A DNA stretch of 64,000 bases from Bradyrhizobium sp. WSM471. GTDB lineage: Bacteria > Pseudomonadota > Alphaproteobacteria > Rhizobiales > Xanthobacteraceae. The stretch is taken from contig NZ_CM001442.1 in the NCBI RefSeq assembly GCF_000244915.1, positions 62,001 to 126,000 of the forward strand. The letters are read 5' to 3'. The notes beneath the pieces were generated by a model that worked only from the letters and a program-made list of their open reading frames with translations, did no database searches and was not told the DNA's origin. Both the position numbers and the translations under genes were made by a program. Within the stretch, counting starts at the first letter, position 1; every line of letters begins with the position of its first letter. Positions 51,106-58,457 of the stretch are shown in pieces.

Positions 51106-51278
51106 ATTGTCAGACGAGAATACCGAAAGACCCTGGATGGATAGCGAGCGGCCCTCAATGCCGGGTCGCGCCAAAATCGGTTAAGCGGAACCGCGGGCTC
51201 TCTAACACAGGCCATTTCGGGTAGCAAAGCGCTCTCATGAAGGTAAAATGACGGGCCGCGGGACCGGTTCCCTCGCTG

Positions 51279-51295
51279 ATTAGAACCACTCTAGT
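51279..51295 (+). promoter_or_regulatory. ICE-like box upstream of irr
   Basis: ATTAGAACCACTCTAGT compared with the iron control element TTTAGAA-N3-TTCTAAA bound by Irr: 10 of 14 specified bases agree and dyad symmetry is kept. It lies just upstream of the predicted -35, so Irr could act on its own gene. Confidence 0.4.
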
Positions 51296-51334
51296 TGCGA
51301 GAAACTTGCATCTGCATCTATCTCTCCATATATG
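51296..51334 (+). promoter_or_regulatory. irr promoter overlapping three Fur-type hexamers
   Basis: The promoter is TTGCAT (51306-51311), 17 bases, TATATG (51329-51334). Three imperfect direct hexamers cover its upstream half: TGCGAG (51296-51301), TGCATC (51307-51312) and TGCATC (51313-51318). Bradyrhizobium japonicum Fur is reported to bind a three-hexamer direct-repeat site at irr, not a classic Fur box, and this arrangement fits. Transcription would start about 33 bases before the irr ATG. Confidence 0.6.
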
Positions 51335-51373
51335 TTGCAGGATCACAGTGTTCACGCGTGCCCGAAGCTGGAA

Positions 51374-51865
51374 ATGAACGAAAATAACGCGCCCTATCGC
51401 GACGAAGAGGCCCATGCGGCGGCTCTTATGTCCGGCCGCCAGCCGGCTTTGACCGGTTGCCCGTGGCACGACGTCAACGAAATGCTCCAGTCCGCCGGGC
51501 TTCGTCCGACGCGCCAGCGCATGGCGCTTGGTTGGCTCCTGTTCGGCAAGGGTGCACGTCACCTCACGGCTGAAATGCTCTACGAGGAAGCGACGCTGGC
51601 CAAGGTGCCGGTCTCGCTGGCAACCGTCTACAACACGCTGAACCAGCTCACCGATGCCGGTCTGCTTCGTCAGGTCAGCGTCGACGGCACCAAGACCTAT
51701 TTCGACACCAACGTCACGACTCACCATCACTACTATCTCGAAAACAGCCACGAGCTGGTCGACATCGAGGATCCGCATCTGGCGCTGTCCAAGATGCCGG
51801 AGGTGCCGGCGGGTTACGAGATCGCCCGCATCGATATGGTCGTACGGTTGCGCAAGAAGCGCTGA
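51374..51865 (+). CDS. irr: iron response regulator Irr
   Basis: 163 residues from the ATG at 51374, the same length as B. japonicum Irr; an upstream TTG frame adds 14 unlikely residues. The haem regulatory motif GCPWHDVNEML puts Cys29-Pro30 exactly where the labile B. japonicum protein has it. The winged helix (LRPTRQRMALGWLLF, VSLATVYNTLNQLTDAGLL) is followed by the His cluster TTHHHYYLE (near 116-118) for ferrous haem. Irr accumulates under iron shortage and controls haem synthesis and iron genes, and is degraded when haem binds at the motif. It diverges from fabA. Confidence 0.97.
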   Translation: MNENNAPYRDEEAHAAALMSGRQPALTGCPWHDVNEMLQSAGLRPTRQRMALGWLLFGKGARHLTAEMLYEEATLAKVPVSLATVYNTLNQLTDAGLLRQVSVDGTKTYFDTNVTTHHHYYLENSHELVDIEDPHLALSKMPEVPAGYEIARIDMVVRLRKKR

Positions 51866-51890
51866 GATCGTCTAAAACTGCTGAATTCGT

Positions 51891-51976
51891 CGTCATAGCC
51901 GGGCTTGTCCCGGCCATCCACGTTTTTGGACTGGTCGAGAAGCGCGTGGATGCCCGGGACGAGCCCGGGCATGACG
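51891..51976. repeat. 86-base dispersed palindrome, copy B
   Basis: The same family and same length as 49119-49204. It lies between the convergent stops of irr and the SH3 gene, where the folded arms could act as a two-way terminator. Confidence 0.85.
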
Positions 51977-52005
51977 GTGGAGCAACAGCTCCGCTCCCAC
52001 CCCCG

Positions 52006-52536
52006 TCAGTTCACCTGCTCGTCCGAGTAGACGCCCCAGAGGCGCTCCTGCTGGATCCAGCCGTCAAAGCCGTTACCGCTGACGCGGCACCAGTTTGCAC
52101 TGCACTTCTTCACCTGTGTGACGACGCCGGCCTGGAGCCTGGCCGCAACCGCGCTGTCGGGATCGGCGCGATCGTAGATCGGCGCGAGCTCGTCCTTGTG
52201 CTTCATGGTGACGACAGCGGTACGGCGGCCCGACAGCAGCGAGTGATAGACCCAGCCCTCGGCGCCCTCGGAATCGCGGACCCGGCGCCAGTTCTCGAAC
52301 TCGGCTGTGATTTCGACCGGCAGGCCGGAGCGGGTGTAGACCCAGGCGACGTCATTGTCCTTGGTCGGGCCGGCGCGGACGTTGACGTGATCCGATTTCA
52401 GGCTGACGTAGCGCGGCACCGGGAGGCCCGAGGCAGTCTGGGGTGTGCTGTCCTTTGCCGAATGCCCGGGACTGACCGAAGCGCTCAACCAGGTGCAAAC
52501 GAGCGCCATCACCGAACAAAAACGCCCCAACGCCAT
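52006..52536 (-). CDS. exported SH3-domain protein
   Basis: 176 residues from the ATG at 52536, 8 bases after GGAGAC. The signal peptide is MALGRFCSVMALVCTWLSAS..., cleaved around SPGHSAKD. Two bacterial SH3 modules follow: ~45-105 (YVSLKSDHVNVRAGPTKDNDVAWVY, EFENWRRVRDSEGAEGWVYHS) and ~110-170 (DSAVAARLQAGVVTQVKKCSANWCRVSGNGFDGWIQQ). Such periplasmic SH3 pairs usually bind cell-wall peptides. The gene is common in Rhizobiales beside the following 2-hydroxyacid dehydrogenase gene, from which it diverges. Confidence 0.88.
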   Translation of the reverse strand: MALGRFCSVMALVCTWLSASVSPGHSAKDSTPQTASGLPVPRYVSLKSDHVNVRAGPTKDNDVAWVYTRSGLPVEITAEFENWRRVRDSEGAEGWVYHSLLSGRRTAVVTMKHKDELAPIYDRADPDSAVAARLQAGVVTQVKKCSANWCRVSGNGFDGWIQQERLWGVYSDEQVN

Positions 52537-52866
52537 CAACCCGTCTCCTGTCGAAGGTCCGGCCGAGCCGGGCCCCCTCACTTCAAAATTCCAAAACCAG
52601 GCCGCTGTCGCCCCTGTGACCCGCCCCATGCGGGTGTTCCCGAGCCCTTTACCCGTGGTTCTTGTCTTGGCCCGGCCTTCTGCTAGAGAGGACGGACATC
52701 TGAACAACCGGTTTGTCCCGATTTTCCGGCCGGAAATGTCGGGAGAGCTTGAAGGAAACGCCGGGGACGACACGGCAAGCGCAGTGTCGAACAACCGGGT
52801 TAATGAGGCCTCAACGGCCGGCCTTTGGCGACGGAGGCGGCTCGCAACGCCTCATGAGGGCAGGAC
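52537..52866. other. SH3 / 2-hydroxyacid dehydrogenase divergent intergenic region
   Basis: 330 bases. A possible rightward promoter is TTGTCT (52672-52677) with TAGAGA about 16 bases on. Downstream lies a TTTCCGGCCGGAAA palindrome (52723-52736) with outer arms CCCGA (52717-52721) and TCGGG (52739-52743), plus the near-repeats GAACAACCGG at about 52702 and 52789. No gene is seen. Confidence 0.5.
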
Positions 52867-53868
52867 ATGTCGGTGAAGAAAAAGCCCCTCGTCGTGGTGA
52901 CGCGCAAGCTTCCGGACTCGATCGAGACCCGGATGCGCGAGCTGTTCGACGCGCGGATCAATCTCGACGACACGCCGATGTCGCGCGAGCAGATCGCGGA
53001 AGCCGCACGCACGGCCGACGTGCTGGTCCCAACCGTGACCGATCACATCTCCGCCGATATCGTCAACCAGCCCGACTGCAGGCTGAAACTGATCGCGAAT
53101 TTCGGCAACGGCGTCGACAACATCGATGTCGAGGCCGCGCATGCCCGCGGCATCACCGTCACCAACACGCCGAAAGTTCTGACCGAAGACACCGCCGACA
53201 TGACCATGGCGCTGATCCTCGCCGTTCCCAGGCGGATGATCGAAGGCGCCTCGATCCTGACGGAAGGAAAACCCTGGCCGGGCTGGTCGCCGACATGGAT
53301 GCTCGGCCATCGCATCGGCGGAAAGCGCCTCGGCATCATCGGCATGGGCCGTATCGGCCAGGCGGTCGCGCGTCGCGCCCGCGCCTTCGGCTTGCAGATC
53401 CACTACCACAACCGCCGGCCGGTGGCGCCGAAGATCGCCGAAGAGCTGGGCGCGACCTATTGGGAAAGCCTCGACCAGATGCTGGCGCGGATGGACATCA
53501 TCTCGGTGAACTGTCCGCACACGCCGGCGACCTACCATCTGCTGTCGGCGCGCCGGCTGAAGCTGATCCGCAAGGACGCCTACATCGTCAACACCGCGCG
53601 CGGCGGGGTCACCGACGAGGACACGCTGATCAAGCTGATCGAAGGCGGCGAGATCGGCGGCGCCGGCCTCGACGTCTACGAGCACGAGCCCGCGGTGAAC
53701 CCGAAGCTGGTGCGGCTCGCCAAGGCCGGCAAGGTGACGCTGCTTCCGCATATGGGCTCGGCCACGATCGAGGGCCGCGTCGAGATGGGCGAGAAGGTGA
53801 TCATCAACATCCGCACCTTCCTCGACGCGCACAAGCCGCCGGATCGCGTGCTGCCGAGCATGCTCTGA
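52867..53868 (+). CDS. D-isomer-specific 2-hydroxyacid dehydrogenase (glyoxylate/hydroxypyruvate reductase type)
   Basis: 333 residues. The NAD-binding loop is LGIIGMGRIGQAVARRARAFG. Catalytic Arg is in NTARGGVTDEDTL, Glu in VYEHEPAVN and His in LLPHMGSAT. NFGNGVDNIDVEAAHARGI is typical of the glyoxylate reductase / D-glycerate dehydrogenase branch. It would interconvert glyoxylate and glycolate or hydroxypyruvate and glycerate. The ATG at 52867 is preceded by GAGGGCAGG. Confidence 0.92.
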   Translation: MSVKKKPLVVVTRKLPDSIETRMRELFDARINLDDTPMSREQIAEAARTADVLVPTVTDHISADIVNQPDCRLKLIANFGNGVDNIDVEAAHARGITVTNTPKVLTEDTADMTMALILAVPRRMIEGASILTEGKPWPGWSPTWMLGHRIGGKRLGIIGMGRIGQAVARRARAFGLQIHYHNRRPVAPKIAEELGATYWESLDQMLARMDIISVNCPHTPATYHLLSARRLKLIRKDAYIVNTARGGVTDEDTLIKLIEGGEIGGAGLDVYEHEPAVNPKLVRLAKAGKVTLLPHMGSATIEGRVEMGEKVIINIRTFLDAHKPPDRVLPSML

Positions 53869-53871
53869 CGT

Positions 53872-54783
53872 CTATTTGCCGCGTGTTTCGCGCTTGCGCC
53901 AGTCGGCAACGAAATCAATGAAAGCTCGCAGCGCCGGCGGCGTTTGTCGCCGGCTTGGATAATACAGGAACGGGCCCGGAAACGGCTCGCACCAGTCCTG
54001 GAGCAGGCTGACCAGCGCGCCTGACTTCAGGGCTTCGCCGACATAGCCATCAAGCGTCGCCCAGATACCGACACCGTCGAGCGCAGCGCGCATGGAAAGA
54101 CCCATGTTGGTCGAGATCAGCTTTGCCGGCGGATCGACCTTCACCAGCTGACCGGCCTTCTCGAACTCCAGATCATGCATGACACCGCTGGAGTAGCGGG
54201 CGCGGATGCAATCATGATCGAGCAGATCCTTCGGATGCTCAGGCTTGCCGCGGCGCGCGAGGTAATCGGGCGAAGCGACCACGACATAGCTCTGCGGGCC
54301 GCTGAGCGAGATCGCCACCATGTCCTGCGCGAGATGCTCGCCATAGCGCACGCCGGCATCGAAGCCCGCGCTGACGATGTCGACGAACCCGCTCTCGGAG
54401 ACGATGTCGAGGTCGACCTGCGGATAGGCCTTGAGGAACGGCCCGATCATCGGCGCCAGCACGAGATCGACGGCGGGCGGCGGCGCGTTGATGCGCAGCC
54501 GGCCCGAGGCCATTTCGCGCAGGCCACGGACCTGATCGAGGGCGTCGCCGACATCGCGCAGCGCCGGCGCCACGCGCGACAACAGCAGCTCGCCCGCCTC
54601 GGTCAGGGCGACGCTGCGGGTGGTCCGGTTCATCAGGCGGACGCCGAGGCGCTCTTCCAGGTCCCGCAATCGCTGGCTAAGGCTCGACACCGACACGCGA
54701 ATATCGATCGCCGCGCGCCGGAAATTGCGGGTGCGGGCCACCGCCACGAAGACATCGAGATCACGCAGGTCAGGCTCGGCCAT
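53872..54783 (-). CDS. LysR-family transcriptional regulator
   Basis: 303 residues. The HTH is LDVFVAVARTRNFRRAAIDIRVSVSSLSQRLRDLEERLGVRL, and the effector domain runs to the end. The YhjC/PA2220-like subtype (SGRLRINAPPPAVDLVLAPM) often controls a divergent oxidoreductase, here the aldo/keto reductase 117 bases away. A GGACAA-N11-TTGTCC inverted repeat sits next to its start. It is tail to tail with the 2-hydroxyacid dehydrogenase gene, 3 bases apart. Confidence 0.92.
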   Translation of the reverse strand: MAEPDLRDLDVFVAVARTRNFRRAAIDIRVSVSSLSQRLRDLEERLGVRLMNRTTRSVALTEAGELLLSRVAPALRDVGDALDQVRGLREMASGRLRINAPPPAVDLVLAPMIGPFLKAYPQVDLDIVSESGFVDIVSAGFDAGVRYGEHLAQDMVAISLSGPQSYVVVASPDYLARRGKPEHPKDLLDHDCIRARYSSGVMHDLEFEKAGQLVKVDPPAKLISTNMGLSMRAALDGVGIWATLDGYVGEALKSGALVSLLQDWCEPFPGPFLYYPSRRQTPPALRAFIDFVADWRKRETRGK

Positions 54784-54796
54784 TGTTCACCACAAT

Positions 54797-54819
54797 GGAC
54801 AAGCTATTCTGGATTGTCC
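54797..54819. promoter_or_regulatory. inverted repeat between LysR and aldo/keto reductase genes
   Basis: GGACAA (54797-54802), 11 bases, TTGTCC (54814-54819). A nested AAGCT/AGCTT pair lies at 54801-54805 and 54820-54824. Size and place, within 40 bases of the LysR start, fit a LysR-type binding site for autoregulation and for the divergent gene. Confidence 0.5.
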
Positions 54820-54900
54820 AGCTTATCGGCGTAATCGATCGGGCGCATATCTGGCCTCGTCACGCGGCGCAATCAGCCTGCCGCCATTGGGAGAGCCATC

Positions 54901-55908
54901 ATGGAACAGCGCAAACTCGGTTCAACCGGCCCCACCGTCTCAAGCCTTGGCCTCGGCTGCATGGCGATGTCGGATGCCTATGGTCCTTCCGATCGCGGCG
55001 AGAGCATCGCCACGATCCACGCCGCGCTCGATGCAGGAATCACGCTGCTCGACACCGGCGATTTCTACGCCATGGGCCACAATGAAATGCTGGTGCGCGA
55101 GGCGCTCAAGGACGTGCCGCGCGAAAAAGTGCAGATCAGCGTGAAGTTCGGCGCGCTGCGCGGTCCCGCCGGCGAATTCACCGGCATGGACTGTCGTCCG
55201 GCCGCAATGAAGAATTTTCTCGCCTATTCGCTGCAACGGCTCGGCACCGATTACATCGACATCTACCGCCCGGCGCGCCTTGATCCCAGCGTCCCGATCG
55301 AGGAGACGGTGGGCGGTCTCGCCGATCTCGTGAAGGCCGGCTACGTCAAACATATCGGCCTGTCCGAGGTCGGCTCCGACACCATCCGCCGCGCGCACGC
55401 CGTGCATCCGATCGCCGATCTCCAGATCGAATATTCGCTGATCGAGCGCGGCATCGAACGCGACATCCTGAAGACCTGCCGCGAGCTCGGCCTCAGCATC
55501 ACGGCTTACGGCGTGCTGGCGCGCGGCCTCATCAGCGGCCATTGGTCGAAGGACTCCGGCAAGACCGGCAAGGACTACCGGCTGATGACACCGCGTTTCC
55601 AGGGATCGAATCTCGATTCCAATCTCGCGCTGGTGGAGCAGCTGCGCGCCATCGCTGCGGAGATCGGCGCAACGCCGGCACAAGTCGCGATCGCTTGGGT
55701 GGCGCAGCAGGGTAAGGAGATCGTGCCGCTGGTCGGCGCCCGCACCCGCAACCGCCTCACTGAGGCGCTCGGTGCGACCAAGGTCAATTTGACCCCGACT
55801 CAGCTTGCGGCGTTGGCCAAGGCGTTTCCGCCCAATGTCGCCTCAGGCACGCGCTATACGGCCGAGCAGATGGCGCATCTGGACAGCGAGAAGCCCGCCG
55901 CCGCGTAG
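54901..55908 (+). CDS. aldo/keto reductase with altered catalytic His
   Basis: 335 residues, TIM-barrel AKR. It starts MEQRKLGSTGPTVSSLGLGCMAM. The tetrad Asp and Tyr are in LLDTGDFYAMGHNE, Lys is in ISVKFG, but the usual His of the LHR-x-D motif is Ala in DYIDIYRPARLDPS. NADP contacts lie in the IVPLVGARTRNRL region. It probably reduces an aldehyde or ketone; the substrate is unknown. Divergent transcription from the LysR gene suggests inducible expression. Confidence 0.88.
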   Translation: MEQRKLGSTGPTVSSLGLGCMAMSDAYGPSDRGESIATIHAALDAGITLLDTGDFYAMGHNEMLVREALKDVPREKVQISVKFGALRGPAGEFTGMDCRPAAMKNFLAYSLQRLGTDYIDIYRPARLDPSVPIEETVGGLADLVKAGYVKHIGLSEVGSDTIRRAHAVHPIADLQIEYSLIERGIERDILKTCRELGLSITAYGVLARGLISGHWSKDSGKTGKDYRLMTPRFQGSNLDSNLALVEQLRAIAAEIGATPAQVAIAWVAQQGKEIVPLVGARTRNRLTEALGATKVNLTPTQLAALAKAFPPNVASGTRYTAEQMAHLDSEKPAAA

Positions 55909-55917
55909 TGTCTACAA

Positions 55918-56721
55918 TCAAGTGCGATGGGCGCTGAGGTCAGTGATCACAGGCCCATCGCCATTGAGCGGATTGGCCGGATCGCGCGCGTAACGCAGCG
56001 TCTCGAAGCGCATCGCGCGCGCATCGATCATCAGGAGGCGGCCGACCAGGCCGTCGCCAAAGCCGACGATCTCGCGGATCGCCTCCAGCGCCATCATCGA
56101 GCCCATCACGCCCGCCAGCGCGCCCATGACGCCGGCTTCCGCGCACGCCGGCACGGTCCCGGGCGGCGGCGCCTCCGGGAACAGGCAGCGATAGGTCGGA
56201 TTGAATTCGCCCTGCTCGTTCTTCTCGTGCGCGCGGATGGTGGTGAGCGAGCCATCGAAGGTGCCGAGCGCCGCCGTGATCAGCGGCCTCTTGGCGAAGA
56301 AGCAGGCGTCCGAGGCCAGATAGCGGGTCGAGAAATTGTCGGAGCCGTCGAGCACGAGGTCATAGTCGCCGATCAGCGACAGCGCATTGTCGGCATTGAG
56401 CCAGGTGGCGTGGCCGACGAAGCGGACATGCGGATTGAGCGCCGTGATCCGTTCGGCCGCGCTCTCGACCTTGTGCCGGCCGATGTCGGGCGTGGTGTGA
56501 ATCACCTGGCGCTGGAGGTTCGACAGCGACACCACATCGTCATCGATCACGCCGAGCGTGCCGATGCCGGCGGCCGCCAGATACATCAACGCGGGCGCAC
56601 CGAGCCCGCCGGCCCCGATCACCAGCACGGAGGCTCGCTTCAGCGCAGCCTGGCCGGGGCCACCGACATCGCGCAGCACGATATGGCGGGCATAACGTTC
56701 GAGTTCGTCCGGGCTCAGCAT
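55918..56721 (-). CDS. HesA/MoeB/ThiF family E1-like adenylyltransferase
   Basis: 267 residues from the ATG at 56721. The nucleotide loop is VLVIGAGGLGAPALMYLAAAGIG, with DDDVVSLSNLQRQVIH and the YDLVLDGSDNFSTRYLASDAC region, as in MoeB. The segment YRCLFPEAPP...ACAEAGVMGAL holds the family's Cys. The zinc CxxC pairs of MoeB are not complete: the position before YRC is Thr, and the C-terminal CPxC site reads ANPLNG. It would adenylate the C-terminus of MoaD or ThiS for sulfur transfer. It has no molybdopterin gene beside it. Confidence 0.88.
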   Translation of the reverse strand: MLSPDELERYARHIVLRDVGGPGQAALKRASVLVIGAGGLGAPALMYLAAAGIGTLGVIDDDVVSLSNLQRQVIHTTPDIGRHKVESAAERITALNPHVRFVGHATWLNADNALSLIGDYDLVLDGSDNFSTRYLASDACFFAKRPLITAALGTFDGSLTTIRAHEKNEQGEFNPTYRCLFPEAPPPGTVPACAEAGVMGALAGVMGSMMALEAIREIVGFGDGLVGRLLMIDARAMRFETLRYARDPANPLNGDGPVITDLSAHRT

Positions 56722-56743
56722 GGTCGTCCTTCGTTCTCTCAAC

Positions 56744-56849
56744 CCTCATGGTGAGGAGCGCGGAACGCGCGTCTCGAACCATGCAGGCCCCGATATCGCC
56801 CGCGCCATCCTTCGAGGCGCGGCCTTGAGGCCGCTCCTCAGGATGAGGA
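56744..56849. repeat. dispersed palindromic element
   Basis: CCTCATGGTGAGGAGCGC at the left and GCTCCTCAGGATGAGG at the right are imperfect complements, with CGCG-rich inner arms. It fills much of the gap between the MoeB-like and trypsin-like genes. Only one copy is in the window. Confidence 0.65.
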
Positions 56850-56954
56850 TTTGAGTTCGCGGGCACTCTCGCAGCCTGAACCACCGCAACATTGTTCGCG
56901 ACCAACGAGATGTGCTTCAATGGCATTGCGTTCAATGGGCTGGCTGGATTTGTC

Positions 56955-58313
56955 ATGAGATCAATGCTTGCGGCAACACTGATGTTTGCGGCTGCGACAG
57001 GCGCGAACGCCCAGATGACGACAGCGCAGATCCCCGGCACCAAGCCGAAGCCGGTCCAGACCGTTCCGATCCGGCCTCCTGCGTTGCAGACGCCGGCTGC
57101 GACGGCCGATGCCATGGCGCAGGCGGAGCGGCTGTCGCTGCAGTCCGACCTCGCCTGGGTCGGCCAGTACAACGGCGCTATCACCGGCGACGTCAGCGCG
57201 CGCATGGTCGATGCCATCAAGGAATACCAGAAGCTCAGGGGTAGCAAGCCGACTGGCGTGCTCAATCCGCAGGAACGCGCCGTGCTCGCTGAGACCGCGC
57301 GCCGGAAGCAGGACAACGTCGGCTGGAAGATCGTGACGGAGATGACCAGCGGCGCGCGGCTTGGCATTCCCTCAAAACTGGTGCCGCAGCAGGCGACCGA
57401 CGCCACCGGCTCGAAATGGACCTCGCCCACTGGCACGGTCCAGGTGCTGCTCAGCCGCCGCAAGGAGGCGAACCCGACCACAGCCAAGCTTGCCGAAGCG
57501 GAGAAGAAGGAGCCGGGTCGCAAGGTCGACTACACCGTGGTGAAGCCCGACTTCTTCGTGCTGTCCGGTTTGCAGGGCCTGAAGAAATTTTACATGCGCG
57601 GCACTTCTCGGGGTGATGAAGTTCGCATCATGACGATCCTCTACGATCAGGCAACCGAGAACACGGTCGAGCCGGTCGTGATCGCGATGTCGAGCGCGTT
57701 CAGCGCGTTTCCGTCGGGGCCACAGGCCGGGCCGCCGCCACGCAAGAATGTCGAATATGGCACCGGCCTCGTCGTCAGCGACGATGGTGCGATCGTCACG
57801 GACCGCCTCGTCACCGATTCCTGTCTCGCGATCACGATCGCCGGCCATGGCAGCGCCGACCGTCTCGCCGAGGACCGGGAACACGATCTCGCGCTGCTGC
57901 ATATCTACGGCGCGCGCGGCCTGAAGCCGCTCAGCCTCGGCGGCGGCGCGGCAAAGACGAGTGTCGATGTCATCGGTATCGCTGATCCGCAGAGCCAGGG
58001 CGGCGCGGCCGTCGCGTCGAGCCTCAAGGCTGCGCTGGCATCTGTCGGTGGCGGCGATTCCCCGCTCTCACCGCCGCCGGCTGTCGGCTTCTCCGGCAGC
58101 GCCGCCATCGACGGCGACGGCAAATTCGCCGGCGTTGCGCTGTTGAAGCCGACGATGGTCGCGGGCCCCGCGACGTCGGTGCCGGCGTCGCAGGCGGTGA
58201 TGGTCTCCGCGGAGACGGTGCGCGATTTCCTGAAGGCGAACGCCGTCACCGCGAACGGCACGTCCACGGATGCAAAAGCCGCTGTCGTCCGGGTGATCTG
58301 CGTGCGCAAGTAA
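56955..58313 (+). CDS. exported trypsin-fold protein with peptidoglycan-binding-like N-domain, His of triad missing
   Basis: 452 residues from the ATG at 56955, which places the signal peptide MRSMLAATLMFAAATGANAQ at the N-terminus; earlier in-frame starts exist at 56892 and 56913. Residues ~45-95 look like a peptidoglycan-binding repeat (LSLQSDLAWVGQYNGAITGD, IKEYQKLRGSKPTGVLNPQE). Residues ~270-430 have an HtrA-like trypsin fold: GTGLVVSDDGAIVTDRLV, then DREHDLALLHI (Asp) and GFSGSAAIDGDGK (Ser). Where proteases carry His (…TNNH…) this protein reads VTDRLV, so catalysis is doubtful. A periplasmic binding or scaffolding role is more likely. Confidence 0.8.
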   Translation: MRSMLAATLMFAAATGANAQMTTAQIPGTKPKPVQTVPIRPPALQTPAATADAMAQAERLSLQSDLAWVGQYNGAITGDVSARMVDAIKEYQKLRGSKPTGVLNPQERAVLAETARRKQDNVGWKIVTEMTSGARLGIPSKLVPQQATDATGSKWTSPTGTVQVLLSRRKEANPTTAKLAEAEKKEPGRKVDYTVVKPDFFVLSGLQGLKKFYMRGTSRGDEVRIMTILYDQATENTVEPVVIAMSSAFSAFPSGPQAGPPPRKNVEYGTGLVVSDDGAIVTDRLVTDSCLAITIAGHGSADRLAEDREHDLALLHIYGARGLKPLSLGGGAAKTSVDVIGIADPQSQGGAAVASSLKAALASVGGGDSPLSPPPAVGFSGSAAIDGDGKFAGVALLKPTMVAGPATSVPASQAVMVSAETVRDFLKANAVTANGTSTDAKAAVVRVICVRK

Positions 58314-58457
58314 CGCTCGTGTCCCGGGCGCGATGCGGCATGAAATGCCGCTTCGCTGAATTGCGACCCATGTCTCACATTCGATGCAAGAAGTTCTGGG
58401 CCCCGGCTCAGTGGCGCACCACTGAAGAAACGCTGCGCTGCGTCTGGGGCACGAGAC

